Source: Hypomyces perniciosus
Taxonomy: Eukaryota > Ascomycota > Sordariomycetes > Hypocreales > Hypocreaceae
Direction of reading: 5' to 3'
Length of the DNA: 64,000 nucleotides
Assembly (NCBI GenBank): GCA_008477525.1
Contig: SPDT01000014.1
Span: 1-64,000, forward strand
A model generated the notes under the pieces. The model was not told where the DNA came from, made no database searches, and worked only from the letters and a program-made list of their open reading frames with translations. Position numbers and translations under genes: made by a program. Of the stretch, positions 31,647 to 43,092 are shown piece by piece. Position 1 is the first letter of the stretch, and every line of letters begins with the position of its first letter.

Positions 31647-34600
31647 TGTATTTAAGTATAATTATATTACCTTTATTAGGGTCTATAGTATCCGGATTTT
31701 TTGGTAGAAAAGTCGGTGTGACAGGTAGTCGTATCTTAGGTTGTTTAAGTATAATAACAACAACAATATTAGCTATAGTTAGCTTTTTTGAAGTAGGATT
31801 TAATAATAATCCTATATCAATTAACCTATTTAAATGATTAGATAGTGAATCATTTAATATGGTATGAAACTTCCAATTTGATAGTTTAACAGTCTCTATG
31901 TTAATACCTGTATTAGTGATTAGTTCTTTAGTTCACTTTTACTCTATTGGATATATGAGTCATGATCCTCACAACCAAAGATTTTTTAGTTATTTAAGTT
32001 TATTCACTTTTATGATGATTATCTTAGTAACTGGTAATAATTATCTATTAATGTTTGTAGGATGAGAAGGTGTTGGAGTTTGTTCATACCTTTTAGTTAG
32101 TTTCTGATTTACTAGAATTGCAGCTAACCAAAGTTCTTTATCAGCATTTTTAACTAATAGAGTAGGGGATGCTTTCTTAACAATAGGAATGTTTGTAATA
32201 TTATGATCTTTAGGTAAAGAAAAAAATTCTAAAGTTTTCACAACAATGCATAAAAATCAAAATACTAGCTCTGTACTGAAAGGCTTACATAAAACAAATA
32301 TTTTACGGAGTACTTCTCAATTTAATCGTTTATCTCATGCTCAAGTTAGAAATTATTCTTCTTCTCCTTCTTCTTCACTTGCACCATATTTAGCTGGTTT
32401 GATAGAAGGTGATGGATATATAGCTGTACATGATAAAAATACACAAAAAAAAGAGTACAGACCTAAAATTATTATTGCTTTTAATATACATGATAAACCT
32501 TTAGCTGATAAATTATCTACTGAATTAAATGTAGGTAAAGTAATTAGTAGACCTAACGCAGGACATGTGTTATTACAAATTTTAGCTAAAGAAGAAGTAT
32601 TAAAAATAATGAATTTAATTAACGGTCATATGCGTACACCTAAAATAGAAGCATTACATAGAGCTATTCACTGAATAAATGAAAAAGATAATAGTTCTAT
32701 ACCGTTATTAGGTTTAGATTTGTCTTCTTTAGAAAGTAATAGCTGATTAGCAGGATTTACAGATGCCGATGGATGTTTTGGTATAACTGTTTACGACCGT
32801 AAGAAAAACGGAGTATTTTTAAGAACAAGTGTTCAAACTTCTTTCCGTATAGAAGTAAAACAAAATTATTCTAGAGAGGTTACTTTAGAACAAGGGGGAT
32901 CTAGTTTTTTTAAGATTATGAGTGATATTGCTGCCTTTTTTACAGTAAGTTTATATTCAAGAACTAGAAAAACTGAAGATAAAGAATTTTATGCTTTTGC
33001 TGCAGTTGCCCATAATTCAAGAAGTCATGAAATAGTTCGTAAATATTTTGAAAAATATCCTTTATATTCTTCTAAATATCTAGCTTTTAAGGATTGATGT
33101 CTTGTTCAAGATCTACATAAAGGATCTTTAAGTAAAGATAACCTAGAAAGAATAAAATCCATTAAAAATCAGTTTAACAGTAAGCGAATAGTATTTGATT
33201 TTTCACATTTGAATTCTTTACAATTTAAATAAATTGCCGTGGGAGATAGTAATATCTCTCTTATTATATAACTATATGCGGGAAACCCCTAAAGTCTTTT
33301 TATATGTCATTTGTGGAAACTTTTATATATAGAATGCGTACACAAAGCATAAAAATTAAAAAGAATAGAATCCTATCGGGCAGAGGCGTAGGAAGGATGA
33401 AAATGGGCAATCCGCAGGAAACTGATAATAATAATAAATTATTTAATGGATCCTCAGAGACTACACGTTATACCCCTTTATCAACAATGTAGAGTAGTAC
33501 ATCTATTCTTGGCGCAGCGTCGCTCCTATTTCATAGTAGAAAAAGGGTGAAGATATAGTCCGGTTATAACTGAAAGGTTATATGTAAACGAATTTAGATT
33601 ATAGTACAGTATTTTCATTAGCTCCATATATTAACGAAAATATAATAACAATAATAGGTATATGTTTATTAATAGGTGCTATGGCTAAAAGTTCTCAAGT
33701 AGGACTTCACATATGATTACCTATGGCCATGGAAGGTTTTTTAAACAGGGCTTTCCTTAAACTTCACTATATGCGGGAACATCCTGTTTTAAGTCTTGGT
33801 CCTCTTAGATTTAGTCTATTCGGAAAAATCCAAGATGAGGGACAATCCGCAGGAAATTCGAATAGAAGTTCCTCAGAGACTACATGTGAAGCATTTAAAT
33901 TAAATGATGATAAATTTAAGTTATGATTTATAGGATTTGTAGAAGGAGATGGATCTTTTATTATAAACAAGAATGGGTATTTAGAATTTATAATTACACA
34001 ATCAAGCAAGGACGCTCAAATTTTATTTATGATAAAAAAAGAGTTAGGTTTTGGTGTAGTAAGAGTACAAGATTCTGTTAGAAATACTCATTGTTATAGA
34101 GTAAGAGATAAAAATAATATATTAAAACTTATTTCTATATTTAATGGTAATATCTTTCTTGGCAGTAGAAAAGAACAATTTAAATTATGATTAAATGCTT
34201 TTAATTTAAAATACAAAGAAAACATATTGTATTTAGATAAAGAATTCAAACCTAGTTTAAAGGATGCTTGATTGTCAGGTTTTACAGATGCAGAAGGATG
34301 TTTTACTTGTTCTGTATATGATAATAAGTCAAATACTGCTAAATTGGTTAGATTAAGATATATTTTGTGGCATGCGCAAGCTAGCCTACAAAAAGGTAAC
34401 TCTGAAAATATGGATCACTTAGCAAGTATATTAGGTGGTAAAAACCATTTTTTAAAGAGTTATGATGGATATAATGTAACAGTTAATACAACTAAACTAT
34501 CTCCTATCATACAATATTTTAGCTTTTATCCTTTAAGAACTAAAAAGTATATTACATATTTTAATTGAATAAAAATACATAAATTAGTAATAGATAAAAA

Positions 34601-36787
34601 GCATAATGATCCTGAAGGTTTATTATTAATTCTTAGATATAAGGATAATATTAATAAATCAGATTATAATGGATAAGTCATCTTTTAATATAAATGAAGA
34701 TATAGTCCGAACAGTTAAGTGATTAACTGCGTATTCTTAATAATGTATATTAAGAATCAACATTTTTGCCTACTCCTGTATCTGCCTTAATACACGCAGC
34801 CACAATGGTTACTGCAGGGGTATACCTATTAATACGTTCATCTCCTTTAATAGAATATAGTTCAACTGTTTTATTAATATGTTTATGATTAGGAGCTATC
34901 ACTACAGTGTTTAGTTCTCTTATAGGTTTATTCCAACAAGATATTAAAAAAATTATTGCTTATTCTACTATGAGTCAATTAGGAATGATGGTTATAGCTA
35001 TAGGATTATCTTCTTATAATGTAGCTATATTCCATTTAATAAATCATGCTTTCTATAAAGGATTATTATTCTTAGGTGCGGGTGCTGTAATACACGCAGT
35101 TGTGGATAATCAAGATTTAAGAAAATATGGTGGATTAATTTCATTCTTACCTTTAACATACACAGTAATATTAATAGCTAGTCTTAGTTTAGTTGCATTC
35201 CCATTCATGACAGGATTCTTTAGTAAAGATTTTATCTTAGAATCTGCTTACGGTCAATATCACTTTAGTAGTATAAATGTTTACTTTATTGCTACAATAG
35301 GTGCAATATTTACTACATTATATTCAGTAAAAGTTATATACTTAACTTTCTTAGCTAATCCTAATGGATCTGTTAATTATTACAAAAATGCTCATGAAGG
35401 TGATATATTTATTAGTTTACCTTTAGTTATATTAGCCATATTCTCTATATATTTTGGTTATTTAACTAAAGATATATACATAGGTTTAGGTTCAGGATTC
35501 TTTGTAGATAATAGTATATTTATTCATCCTATGCATGAAATACTAATCGATACTGAATTTGGTGTACCTACTATATTTAAATTACTTCCTTTCATATTAA
35601 CAATATTATTTTCAGCATTAGCTATAATATATCCAGAGTTTATGCCAAATCTTGTATCTAATTTCAAATTATCTAATATAGGATATTACATATATGGATT
35701 CTTTAACCAACGTTTCTTAGTTGAATTCTTCTATAATAAATATATTGTTAACACAGTATTAGATTTAGGAGGTCAAACTACAAAAGTTTTAGATAAAGGT
35801 AGTATAGAGTGAATTGGTCCTTACGGATTTGGAGTAGTTTTATTTAAAGCTAGTAAAACAATATCTGGTTTAGGTAAAGGAGTAGTTACTGATTATGCTC
35901 TTTACATGTTAATAGGAATTTGTTTCTATCTAACAGTATTTACTTTGATTTCTATTTACTACGATTTAGCTAATACTATTACATTATCATGTATATTAGT
36001 ATTACTGGGTGTTAATAATTACGTGAAACTTAGTAAACATGATAATATAAATGAAGATAGTTTAACTTCAAGTTTCTTATGAGCTTGAAATGATACAAAA
36101 GAAGTATTTAAATATACAACCAAGATAATATTATTGGTATTTAAACCTAAAATATTGCTTAGATTATTGAAATTTATTGGTGGGCAAGCTAAAAAAAGAA
36201 TAGTTTCTTTTATTTTAGGGCGTAATCTACTCGCTTTGATTTTTAGTTTATTAATTTATATAATATCCCTATTTGGTTTAAATAGTTTTTCTGATACTAT
36301 TTCTTTTGACGGGACAGATGATGATACAGAAATTAAAGATAATAATTCGGAATCGGAAGATAAAAATAAAAATAAAGATAAAAATGTTAGTACATTTCAT
36401 ACTCCTGATTATAGTAATTCCAGTAAATGATATGTTGAAAAAATGAAGAATATACATGAACTATTGATGGAACACGAATTTAAATGACTTGAAAATGAAA
36501 AAGAGGAATATGAAAGAACTAAGGTTTTACCTGAAAATTCTTTACATTCAACTATTGCAGAATTTAGAAAACAGGATGCAAAAGAAATGAATGCTCTTAG
36601 TGAAGCTTTAAATAAATTTAATTTAGAGGAAAATGGTGTAGGTTCATCTGATAATAAAAGATCTGCTACAGAGGAAGATCTATTACCTTCTGCGGGTGAG
36701 GAAAATAAGAAATCTAAAGTAGTAGCAGAAAATGAAACTAAAGCAAATAATACTACAAATAAAGATGTAGATAGCGATAATAAATAA
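31646..36787 (+). CDS. nad5: NADH dehydrogenase subunit 5 with long C-terminal extension
   Basis: Complex I antiporter-like subunit. Exons: 31646-32215, 33591-33737 and 34769-36787, together 911 residues. The conserved part runs from [19 protein letters not shown] through [20 protein letters not shown] and [15 protein letters not shown] to about [13 protein letters not shown] (36030). Usual fungal proteins end near there at 650-720 residues. Here the frame stays open for about 245 more residues. These include one hydrophobic segment ([18 protein letters not shown], about 36225), a highly charged Asp/Lys-rich stretch and a Glu/Lys-rich tail. The extension contains a piece like the CTGCGGGTGAGG repeat (36689). 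No function is known for it. Confidence 0.93.
32216..33232 (+). CDS. LAGLIDADG endonuclease of nad5 intron 1
   Basis: In frame with exon 1; intron 32216-33590. Motifs [15 protein letters not shown] (32385) and [15 protein letters not shown] (32742), with conserved [19 protein letters not shown] between them and [14 protein letters not shown] after. Intact, 339 codons. The group I core follows (ACTATATGCGGGAAACCCC about 33270; CAGAGACTACACG; AGATATAGTCCGG). Confidence 0.9.
33738..34676 (+). CDS. LAGLIDADG endonuclease of nad5 intron 2
   Basis: In frame with exon 2; intron 33738-34768. The frame reads through the group I core (GQSAGN..SSETT) and then the motifs [16 protein letters not shown] (33925) and [16 protein letters not shown] (34269). 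A palindrome (GGCATGCGCAAGCTAGCC, 34370) is inserted in frame as WHAQASL. Intact, 313 codons. Followed by AAGATATAGTCCG. Confidence 0.9.
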
Positions 36788-37004
36788 TATTTATTATGAA
36801 TTTTTATATCCTTATTATTATTTTATATATATAACAATTTGCATATTATGCAGTATATATTTAATATATTAAATATATAATTTTATTTAAAATACGTATA
36901 TATCTTTTATGTAATAATACATTAAATAAATAAATCTTATAGTAGAGTTGTATTTATTACTATATATAAGTATTGATAAATGTTCAAATTTTCTAAAAAT
37001 TAAA
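36788..37004 (+). other. nad5-cob spacer
   Basis: AT-rich, no gene. Contains TTTGCATATTATGCAGTATA (about 36837), whose near copy TTTGCTTATTAAGCAGTATA occurs at about 39800 inside cob intron 2. This could be a cob leader or processing element. Confidence 0.5.
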
Positions 37005-40000
37005 ATGAGAATATTAAAAAGTCACCCTTTATTAAGATTGGTTAACATATACATAATTGACCATTCACAACCAAGTAACATAAATTATTTATGAAATTTT
37101 GGTTCTTTATTAGCACTTTGTTTAGGTATACAAATAGTTACAGGTGTAACTTTAGCTATGCACTATAACCCTAGTGTAGCAGAAGCTTTCAATTCTATAG
37201 AGCATATTATGCGTGATGTAAATAACGGATGATTAATTCGTTACTTACATAGTAATACAGCTTCAGCTTTCTTCTTCTTAGTATATTTACATATAGGTAG
37301 AGGTTTATATTATGCATCTTACAGAGCACCTAGAACATTAGCTTGAGTTATAGGAACAATAATACTTATACTTATGATGGGAATAGGTTTCTTGGGTTAC
37401 TTAGACATAGCCCAAAACGACTATAATAATAATAAAACAACAATTACAACATTTAATAATAAAAAAACAATTACAACATTTAATAATAAAAGATATTACT
37501 CTACATCACGTAATACTGATGTAATAAAGAACTTTTGAAAATCTAAAAATCTTCACCCAGTTTTTATTTATGATAACTTACATGAAGATTCAGTACGTAA
37601 GGATATAGCTAAAGAAACTAAAAATCTTAGCGGTATTTATATGATCTTAAATAAACAGACTTTAAGTTATTATATTGGATCAGCTTCTACTGATAGAATT
37701 AACTCAAGATTTACGAATCATTTAATTTATTTTAATGGTAGTAAAATAGTTAAAAACGCAGTTAAGAAGTATGGTTTACATAATTTTGCTTTTTTTGTAT
37801 TAGAATTATTTCCTGAAGTGGTTAATCAAGAAAATAATAAGAAATTATTAGATTTGGAAGACTTCTATTTAAAGTCTCTTTTACCTGATTATAATATATT
37901 AACAGAGGCAGGTTCAAGCTTCGGTTATAAACATACAGAAGTAACTAGAATAAAAATGAAAGCTAATTATAGTGAAGCCCGTAGAAAACAGATTGGGGAC
38001 TTAAATAGAGGTAAATCACTTTCTCCCGATACAATAGAAGCTATTAGAAAAGCCGCTCTTAATAGAAAAGAACGTACTTATTCAGAAGAAGCTATTTTAA
38101 ATATGAAAAAGAATTCTAAGTCTATTATTGTAAAGGAATTAAATGGCGCTGTTTATGGTGAATTTACCAATATAATAAAAACTGCGGAATCTTTAAATTG
38201 TTCATATAAAACAGTATATAGAGCTTTAAAGAGCTCAAGTAAATTATTAAAAGGACGTTGAATTGTTAATTATCTTTAAACTATCAGACATAAAACGATA
38301 AGGTTGTATGTCAAAAGGGAAACAGCCCAGAACAAGAGTTAAGGTTCCTAAATTATTTGTTAAGTGAAATTAAGAAGGTTTTTATTTAAGTCGACAAGGA
38401 GATAGGCTTAGAAGCAGCCATAATTTTATGACCGGGCCCTGTTTTTACTTTATAGTTTGCACTAAAGTAATGACTATAAAGGGCCAGAGAGAAATAAAGA
38501 ACGTACCTTTTGCATAACGGGTCACCAAGTTAACCTTAGATGATTATTATATTATTATAGTCGTAGTCCTGTGAGTAACAAGTTTTATGTAATTTATGGA
38601 AAAAAATAAAACTTAAAGCAGAATGACCCGACAGGGACATTGAAGAAATAATATTATTTCTTTGGCGATATTAGTGAAAACGATCAAAGTATATTATTAT
38701 AATATAAGAGATCGTCGGTTCTCCATAGGATCGCGACAGACTGGGTCACTAATGGGTGGCTGAAATGCTGCTTAATGCACAGTCGGAGCTTTTTATCTAT
38801 AGTATATAGATAAACATGATATACGAACCAGAAAGTTTTCATGGCTTTTTATAAATATTTATTATAGAAAGTAAGTTTGTATGTACTTCCGTACGGTCAA
38901 ATGTCATTATGAGGGGCTACAGTTATTACTAATTTAATAAGTGCTATACCATGAATAGGACAAGATATAGTTGAGTCAATAAAAATTACAGTGTTAATTA
39001 ATTTATATGTTTGTATGATTATTTTATTCTCATTATTACCTACAATAGGGAATATTCATAAAAATGCCATAAAGAAGTTTAATAAAATATTAGATAAAAG
39101 AGATTATATTTCCCTTCCTTCATCATTTATAGCTTTTTTAGTAGGCTTAATAGATGGAGATGGTTATATTCAAATATCCAAAACCTCTAAAGGGTTTATA
39201 ACAATGAAATTGACTATTTCATTACATTTAGATGATATTTCTACTTTGGAGTATATTCATTCTGTTTTAAAATTAGGTACTATAAATACTTATAAGGATT
39301 TAAAAAGTCCTGCTTGTAAATTAGTAATAAATAGAACTGAATTACAGGAAATATTATTTCCTTTATTAATTTATAACAATATATTCTTTTTAACTGAAAC
39401 TAGATATGATCAATTTAATCTGGCTATGCATATTTTGAAAAATGATATTAAAATGTATGATGATATACCATCTAAAGACAATATTCAAAGCGTCTTTAAG
39501 TTACCAGAAAATGCGAACGATTATACATTATTACATTTTTTGAAAAATTGAATTGTGGGATTTACATGTCCTTCTTTATACCCTGGTGTTATCGAATTTG
39601 TTAGAGAAAATCCTCTTACTTATAAAAGAGTAAAAAAAGAATATAAAAAATTATGTTCTAATAGAGAGAGTTATTACTATATATTAAAGTATGTTAGAAG
39701 TCTGGAACATGTGAAAAAATCTGGAACATGTAGTGAATAAACAACAAATAATTTATAGATTAAATTGCTTATTCATAACCATATTTATAACACTTATAGT
39801 AATTTGCTTATTAAGCAGTATATATATATTTAATATAATAAATATATAATTAATTAAAAATTCTTGTAATTTTAGTCTTTTGTTTATACAATTAATACAA
39901 GAATCATCTAAATTTTTTAACTAATAACAATGAAAAATAACTCTTTAAAATCTCTGCTTCGCAGAGGTACACCTCTAGAACAAAATACAGTTAAATCAGT

Positions 40001-43000
40001 AAATACTGATATCGTGGTTTGAGGTTCTAATTTAAATTCAACAGCAGGGGCTGGTCGTTTTACAAAAATAGTGAAGAACATGATTGTATTAGCACCTTAC
40101 CAGAAAAGTGTAATTATCGGAATACTTTTATCTGATGGACATCTATCTTCTTCTAAACCACATGAAAATCCACATCTGACTTTTAAACAAGGTTTAAAAA
40201 ACTCAAGCTATGTTTGATTTGTTTACTTTATACTTGCTCATTATTGCAACATTTACCCTAGTTTAGTTAAAAATATTAGAACAAACAAAGTGGATCTTGC
40301 TCTATATTTCCGTACTAGAGGGTTGCCATGTCTTAACCAATTAAGATCTTTATTTTATATAGACAAAGTAAAAATAGTGCCTGAAGATATATATAATCTT
40401 TTAACTCCAGTAGCTTTAGCACATTTAATAATGGGAGATGGGGCTGCTAAAGAGTATGGTTTAATTCTTTGTACTGATTCTTATAAATTAATAGACGTAG
40501 TTCGTTTAATGAATGTTTTAATAGTTAGATATAATTTAAATTGCAAATTACGTTTTCATACTCCAACTCAACCAAGAATTTATATAAGTCAACGTTCTAT
40601 GCCTACTCTACGTGAATTGGTGAAACCTTATATGGCTGAATCAATGTTATATAAAATTGGATTGTAGTACTTACTAACGGTAAGTGGTTTATTTGTGCTG
40701 TGCAGGTTATACCTGCCAGTAACTATTAGGTATAACCATCAGGAGTAAACTCTGTTGGCGGTAGTTCAGAAGGTTCATTCTTTATTAAAAGTAATAATGA
40801 TGGTTGTTTTCAGTTAAAACAAAGAATACATACTAATTTATTTGAAGGATTTAAACTAGTATTTAATACAAATAGAAAAATAGATACTACAAATAATTTT
40901 AGTCAATTTAGTGTTAGTTCTAAATCTGATATACAAACAGTAATTAACTTCTTTTCTTTTGAAGGTCTACATCCTTTAATAGGGCTAAAGTATATTCAAT
41001 ATACAAAATGATTAAATAATCTACAAAATAGTACACGTTATAATAAATTACATTACCCTAAACTGTAATATGGGCTCCTTAAAAATAAAATTTATTTTTT
41101 AGAGGCAAATGGGGAAAATTACAAAGACATTTAATAACATACCTCTCTATTATTAAATCATTTGTAGCGGAACTTAATTCGGTTTATTTAAGAGGATTAA
41201 GGACGTTCAACGACTAATGAGTGAGTTAAACCAACAATAAGCTCAACACGATAACCCCAGAATTTTATTATTAAAATTCAAGACATAGTCTAAATATATC
41301 TGAAAGGATATAAGGTATAAATTAAAAATTATACTAAATTATATTGTCATTTGAGGAGGTTTAAATACAGTTGAACCACATTACGGTGACGTAATGTTAA
41401 AAATCCTGCTTAATGCTGGAACATCCCCAAGTTTAGGATTTGCATACGATTTATTATTTATTTTAATATCTACAATAGACGTGAAAATTGCAATGACAGG
41501 GGGACAATCAGCAGGGGTGAGAAGTTTACATACTTCAGAAGCCTCTCAGAGACTACATGCAGGAGATCTCACATATGCCTATTTAGTAGGCCTGTTCGAA
41601 GGTGATGGATATTTTTCTGTAGCTTGCGCAACAAAAAAAGGTAAATATTTAACATATGAATTAGGTATAGAATTATCTATTAGAGATGTTCAATTAATTT
41701 ATAAAATAAAAAATATTTTGGGTGTAGGTAAGGTAAGTTTCAGAAAAAGAAATGAAATAGAAATGGTATCCTTAAGAATAAGAGATAAAAATCATTTGAA
41801 AAATTTTATATTACCTATATTTGATAAATATCCTATGTTATCAAATAAGCAATATGATTACTTAAGATTTAAAGACGCATTGCTTTCAGGTATTATTTAT
41901 TCAGATGATTTACCTAAATATACTAGAAGCGATGAGCCAATTAATTCTATAGAATCTATTATTAATACATCTTATTTTCCTGCTTGATTAGTAGGATTTA
42001 TAGAAGCTGAAGGTTGTTTCAGTGTATATAAGCTAAATAAAGACGATGATTATTTAATAGCTAGTTTTGATATTGCTCAAAAAGATGGCGATATTTTAAT
42101 ATCAGCTATCCATAAATATTTATCTTTTACCACTAAAATATATTTAGATAAAACAAATTGTTCAAATTTAAAAGTTACAGGGGTAAGATCAATAGAAAAT
42201 GTTATTAAATTTTTACAAAATGCTCCTGTAAAATTATTGGGTCATAAAAAATTACAATATTTATTATGAATAAAACAATTACGTAAAATATCTAGATATT
42301 CAGAAAAAATTCAAATACCTTCAAACTATTAAATACGAGATCATGATATAGTCCGATCAATAAAGAAATTTATTGAGTGTAGTAAGAGTATTTAATATTA
42401 ATTAAATATGTAACCACCAACACAAATGCTCTGTTAATAATGCTACTTTAAACAGATTCTTTGCTTTACATTTTGTATTACCTTTCGTATTAGCTGCATT
42501 AGTAATAATGCATCTTATAGCTGTACACGATACAGCTGGAGCAAGTAATCCTTTAGGAGTTCCTGGTTATTATGATAGAATAACATTTGCTCCTTATTTC
42601 TTATTCAAAGATTTAGTTACTATATTTATCTTTATGTTTGTTTTAAGCTTATTCGTATTCTTCATGCCTAATGTATTAGGTGATAGTGAAAATTATGTAA
42701 TGGCTAACCCTATGCAAACTCCAGCTGCTATAGTACCTGAATGATATCTATTACCTTTCTATGCTATACTAAGATCTATACCTAACAAATTATTAGGGGT
42801 TTTAGCTATGTTTAGTGCTTTATTAATCATATTAATATTACCTAAAACAGATTTAGGTTTAACAAAAGGTTTACAATTCAGACCTTTAAGTAAAATAATG
42901 TTCTATGTATTCGTAATAAACTTCATAATATTAATGCAATTAGGTGCTAAACATGTTGAAAGTCCGTTTATAGAATTCGGACAAATAAGTACAAGTTTAT

Positions 43001-43092
43001 ACTTTGCATACTTCATAATAATAATGCCTGTAACAAGTATAATAGAAAATACACTTGTTGATTTATATCAAACAAATAATAAAGTAAAATAA
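37005..43092 (+). CDS. cob: Apocytochrome b, four exons including a 16-nt exon
   Basis: Complex III subunit binding hemes bL and bH. Exons: 37005-37397 ([18 protein letters not shown] to GIGFLG), 38880-38976 ([20 protein letters not shown] to DIVE), 41347-41362 (FIWGGF, 16 nt) and 42429-43092 ([16 protein letters not shown] to [10 protein letters not shown]). Joined, they give 389 residues without a break. Each intron start follows U and each intron ends in G. Intron sizes are 1,482, 2,370 and 1,066 bases. Confidence 0.94.
37398..38279 (+). CDS. GIY-YIG endonuclease of cob intron 1
   Basis: In frame with cob exon 1. A direct repeat of about 25 nt encoding TITTFNNK is duplicated near the start. 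Core: [52 protein letters not shown]. Then NUMOD3-like and helix-turn-helix tail units ([18 protein letters not shown]). Intact. rnl-like fragments lie between its stop and the intron 3' core. Confidence 0.88.
38310..38430 (+). rRNA. LSU rRNA domain II fragment inside cob intron 1
   Basis: GGGAAACAGCCCAGAACAAG, AGTTAAGGTTCCTAAATTA, GTTAAGTGAAATTAAGAAGG and AGGCTTAGAAGCAGCCATAA follow, in the right order and spacing, the conserved LSU segment GGGAAACAGCCCAGACCGCC..GGCTTAGAAGCAGCCATCAT (about position 1010-1090 in E. coli numbering). It is on the cob sense strand, far from the rnl 3' end at 8360. Confidence 0.8.
38495..38530 (+). rRNA. Second LSU rRNA fragment inside cob intron 1
   Basis: AACGTACCTTTTGCATAACG then GGTCACCAAGTTAACC matches the conserved segment CGTACCTTTTGTATAATGGGTCAGCGACTT (about 565-590 in E. 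coli). It lies downstream of the fragment that comes later in a normal rnl, so the order is reversed. Confidence 0.7.
38977..39569 (+). pseudogene. cob intron 2 LAGLIDADG ORF, 5' part
   Basis: In frame with exon 2 ([19 protein letters not shown]). Motif 1 is [14 protein letters not shown] (39136), then [18 protein letters not shown] and the start of motif 2, NWIVGFTC, where a 1.2-kb insertion begins at 39570. The frame continues into the insertion for 56 unrelated codons (stop at 39738-39740). The missing second half resumes at 40766. Confidence 0.85.
39570..40765 (+). mobile_element. 1.2-kb insertion inside the cob intron 2 endonuclease gene
   Basis: Defined by comparison with 7978-8359, where the same gene is uninterrupted. 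The insertion splits the codons of the second LAGLIDADG motif (GFT-C / SEGSFF). It holds an in-frame 5' ORF of 56 codons, an AT-rich spacer with a segment like the cob leader (39795-39860), a complete LAGLIDADG ORF (39930-40667) and a structured 3' end (GTGCAGGTTATACCTGCCAG, 40698). It may be a HEG module or a small intron. Confidence 0.82.
39930..40667 (+). CDS. LAGLIDADG (type 2) endonuclease nested in another HEG
   Basis: [18 protein letters not shown] start, then [19 protein letters not shown] and [20 protein letters not shown] as the two motif regions, plus [17 protein letters not shown] and [20 protein letters not shown]. This is a different family from the host ORF (LAGLIDADG_2-like). 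It is intact, 245 residues, on the cob sense strand. An element TCTGCTTCGCAGAGGT is included in frame near its start. Confidence 0.88.
40766..41068 (+). pseudogene. cob intron 2 LAGLIDADG ORF, 3' part
   Basis: [20 protein letters not shown], then [53 protein letters not shown] and stop. This is the C-terminal half of the host endonuclease. It matches 8006-8308 base for base except one position. The group I core follows between about 41100 and 41330 (CAACGACTAATGAGTGAG, ACATAGTC). Confidence 0.87.
41361..42332 (+). CDS. LAGLIDADG endonuclease of cob intron 3
   Basis: In frame with the 16-nt exon and exon 2 ([20 protein letters not shown]). The N-terminal part overlaps the core ([20 protein letters not shown]). 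Motifs [15 protein letters not shown] (41579) and [15 protein letters not shown] (41986). Intact, 324 codons. Similar leader sequences are known from cob group ID introns of other fungi. Followed by CATGATATAGTCCG. Confidence 0.9.
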
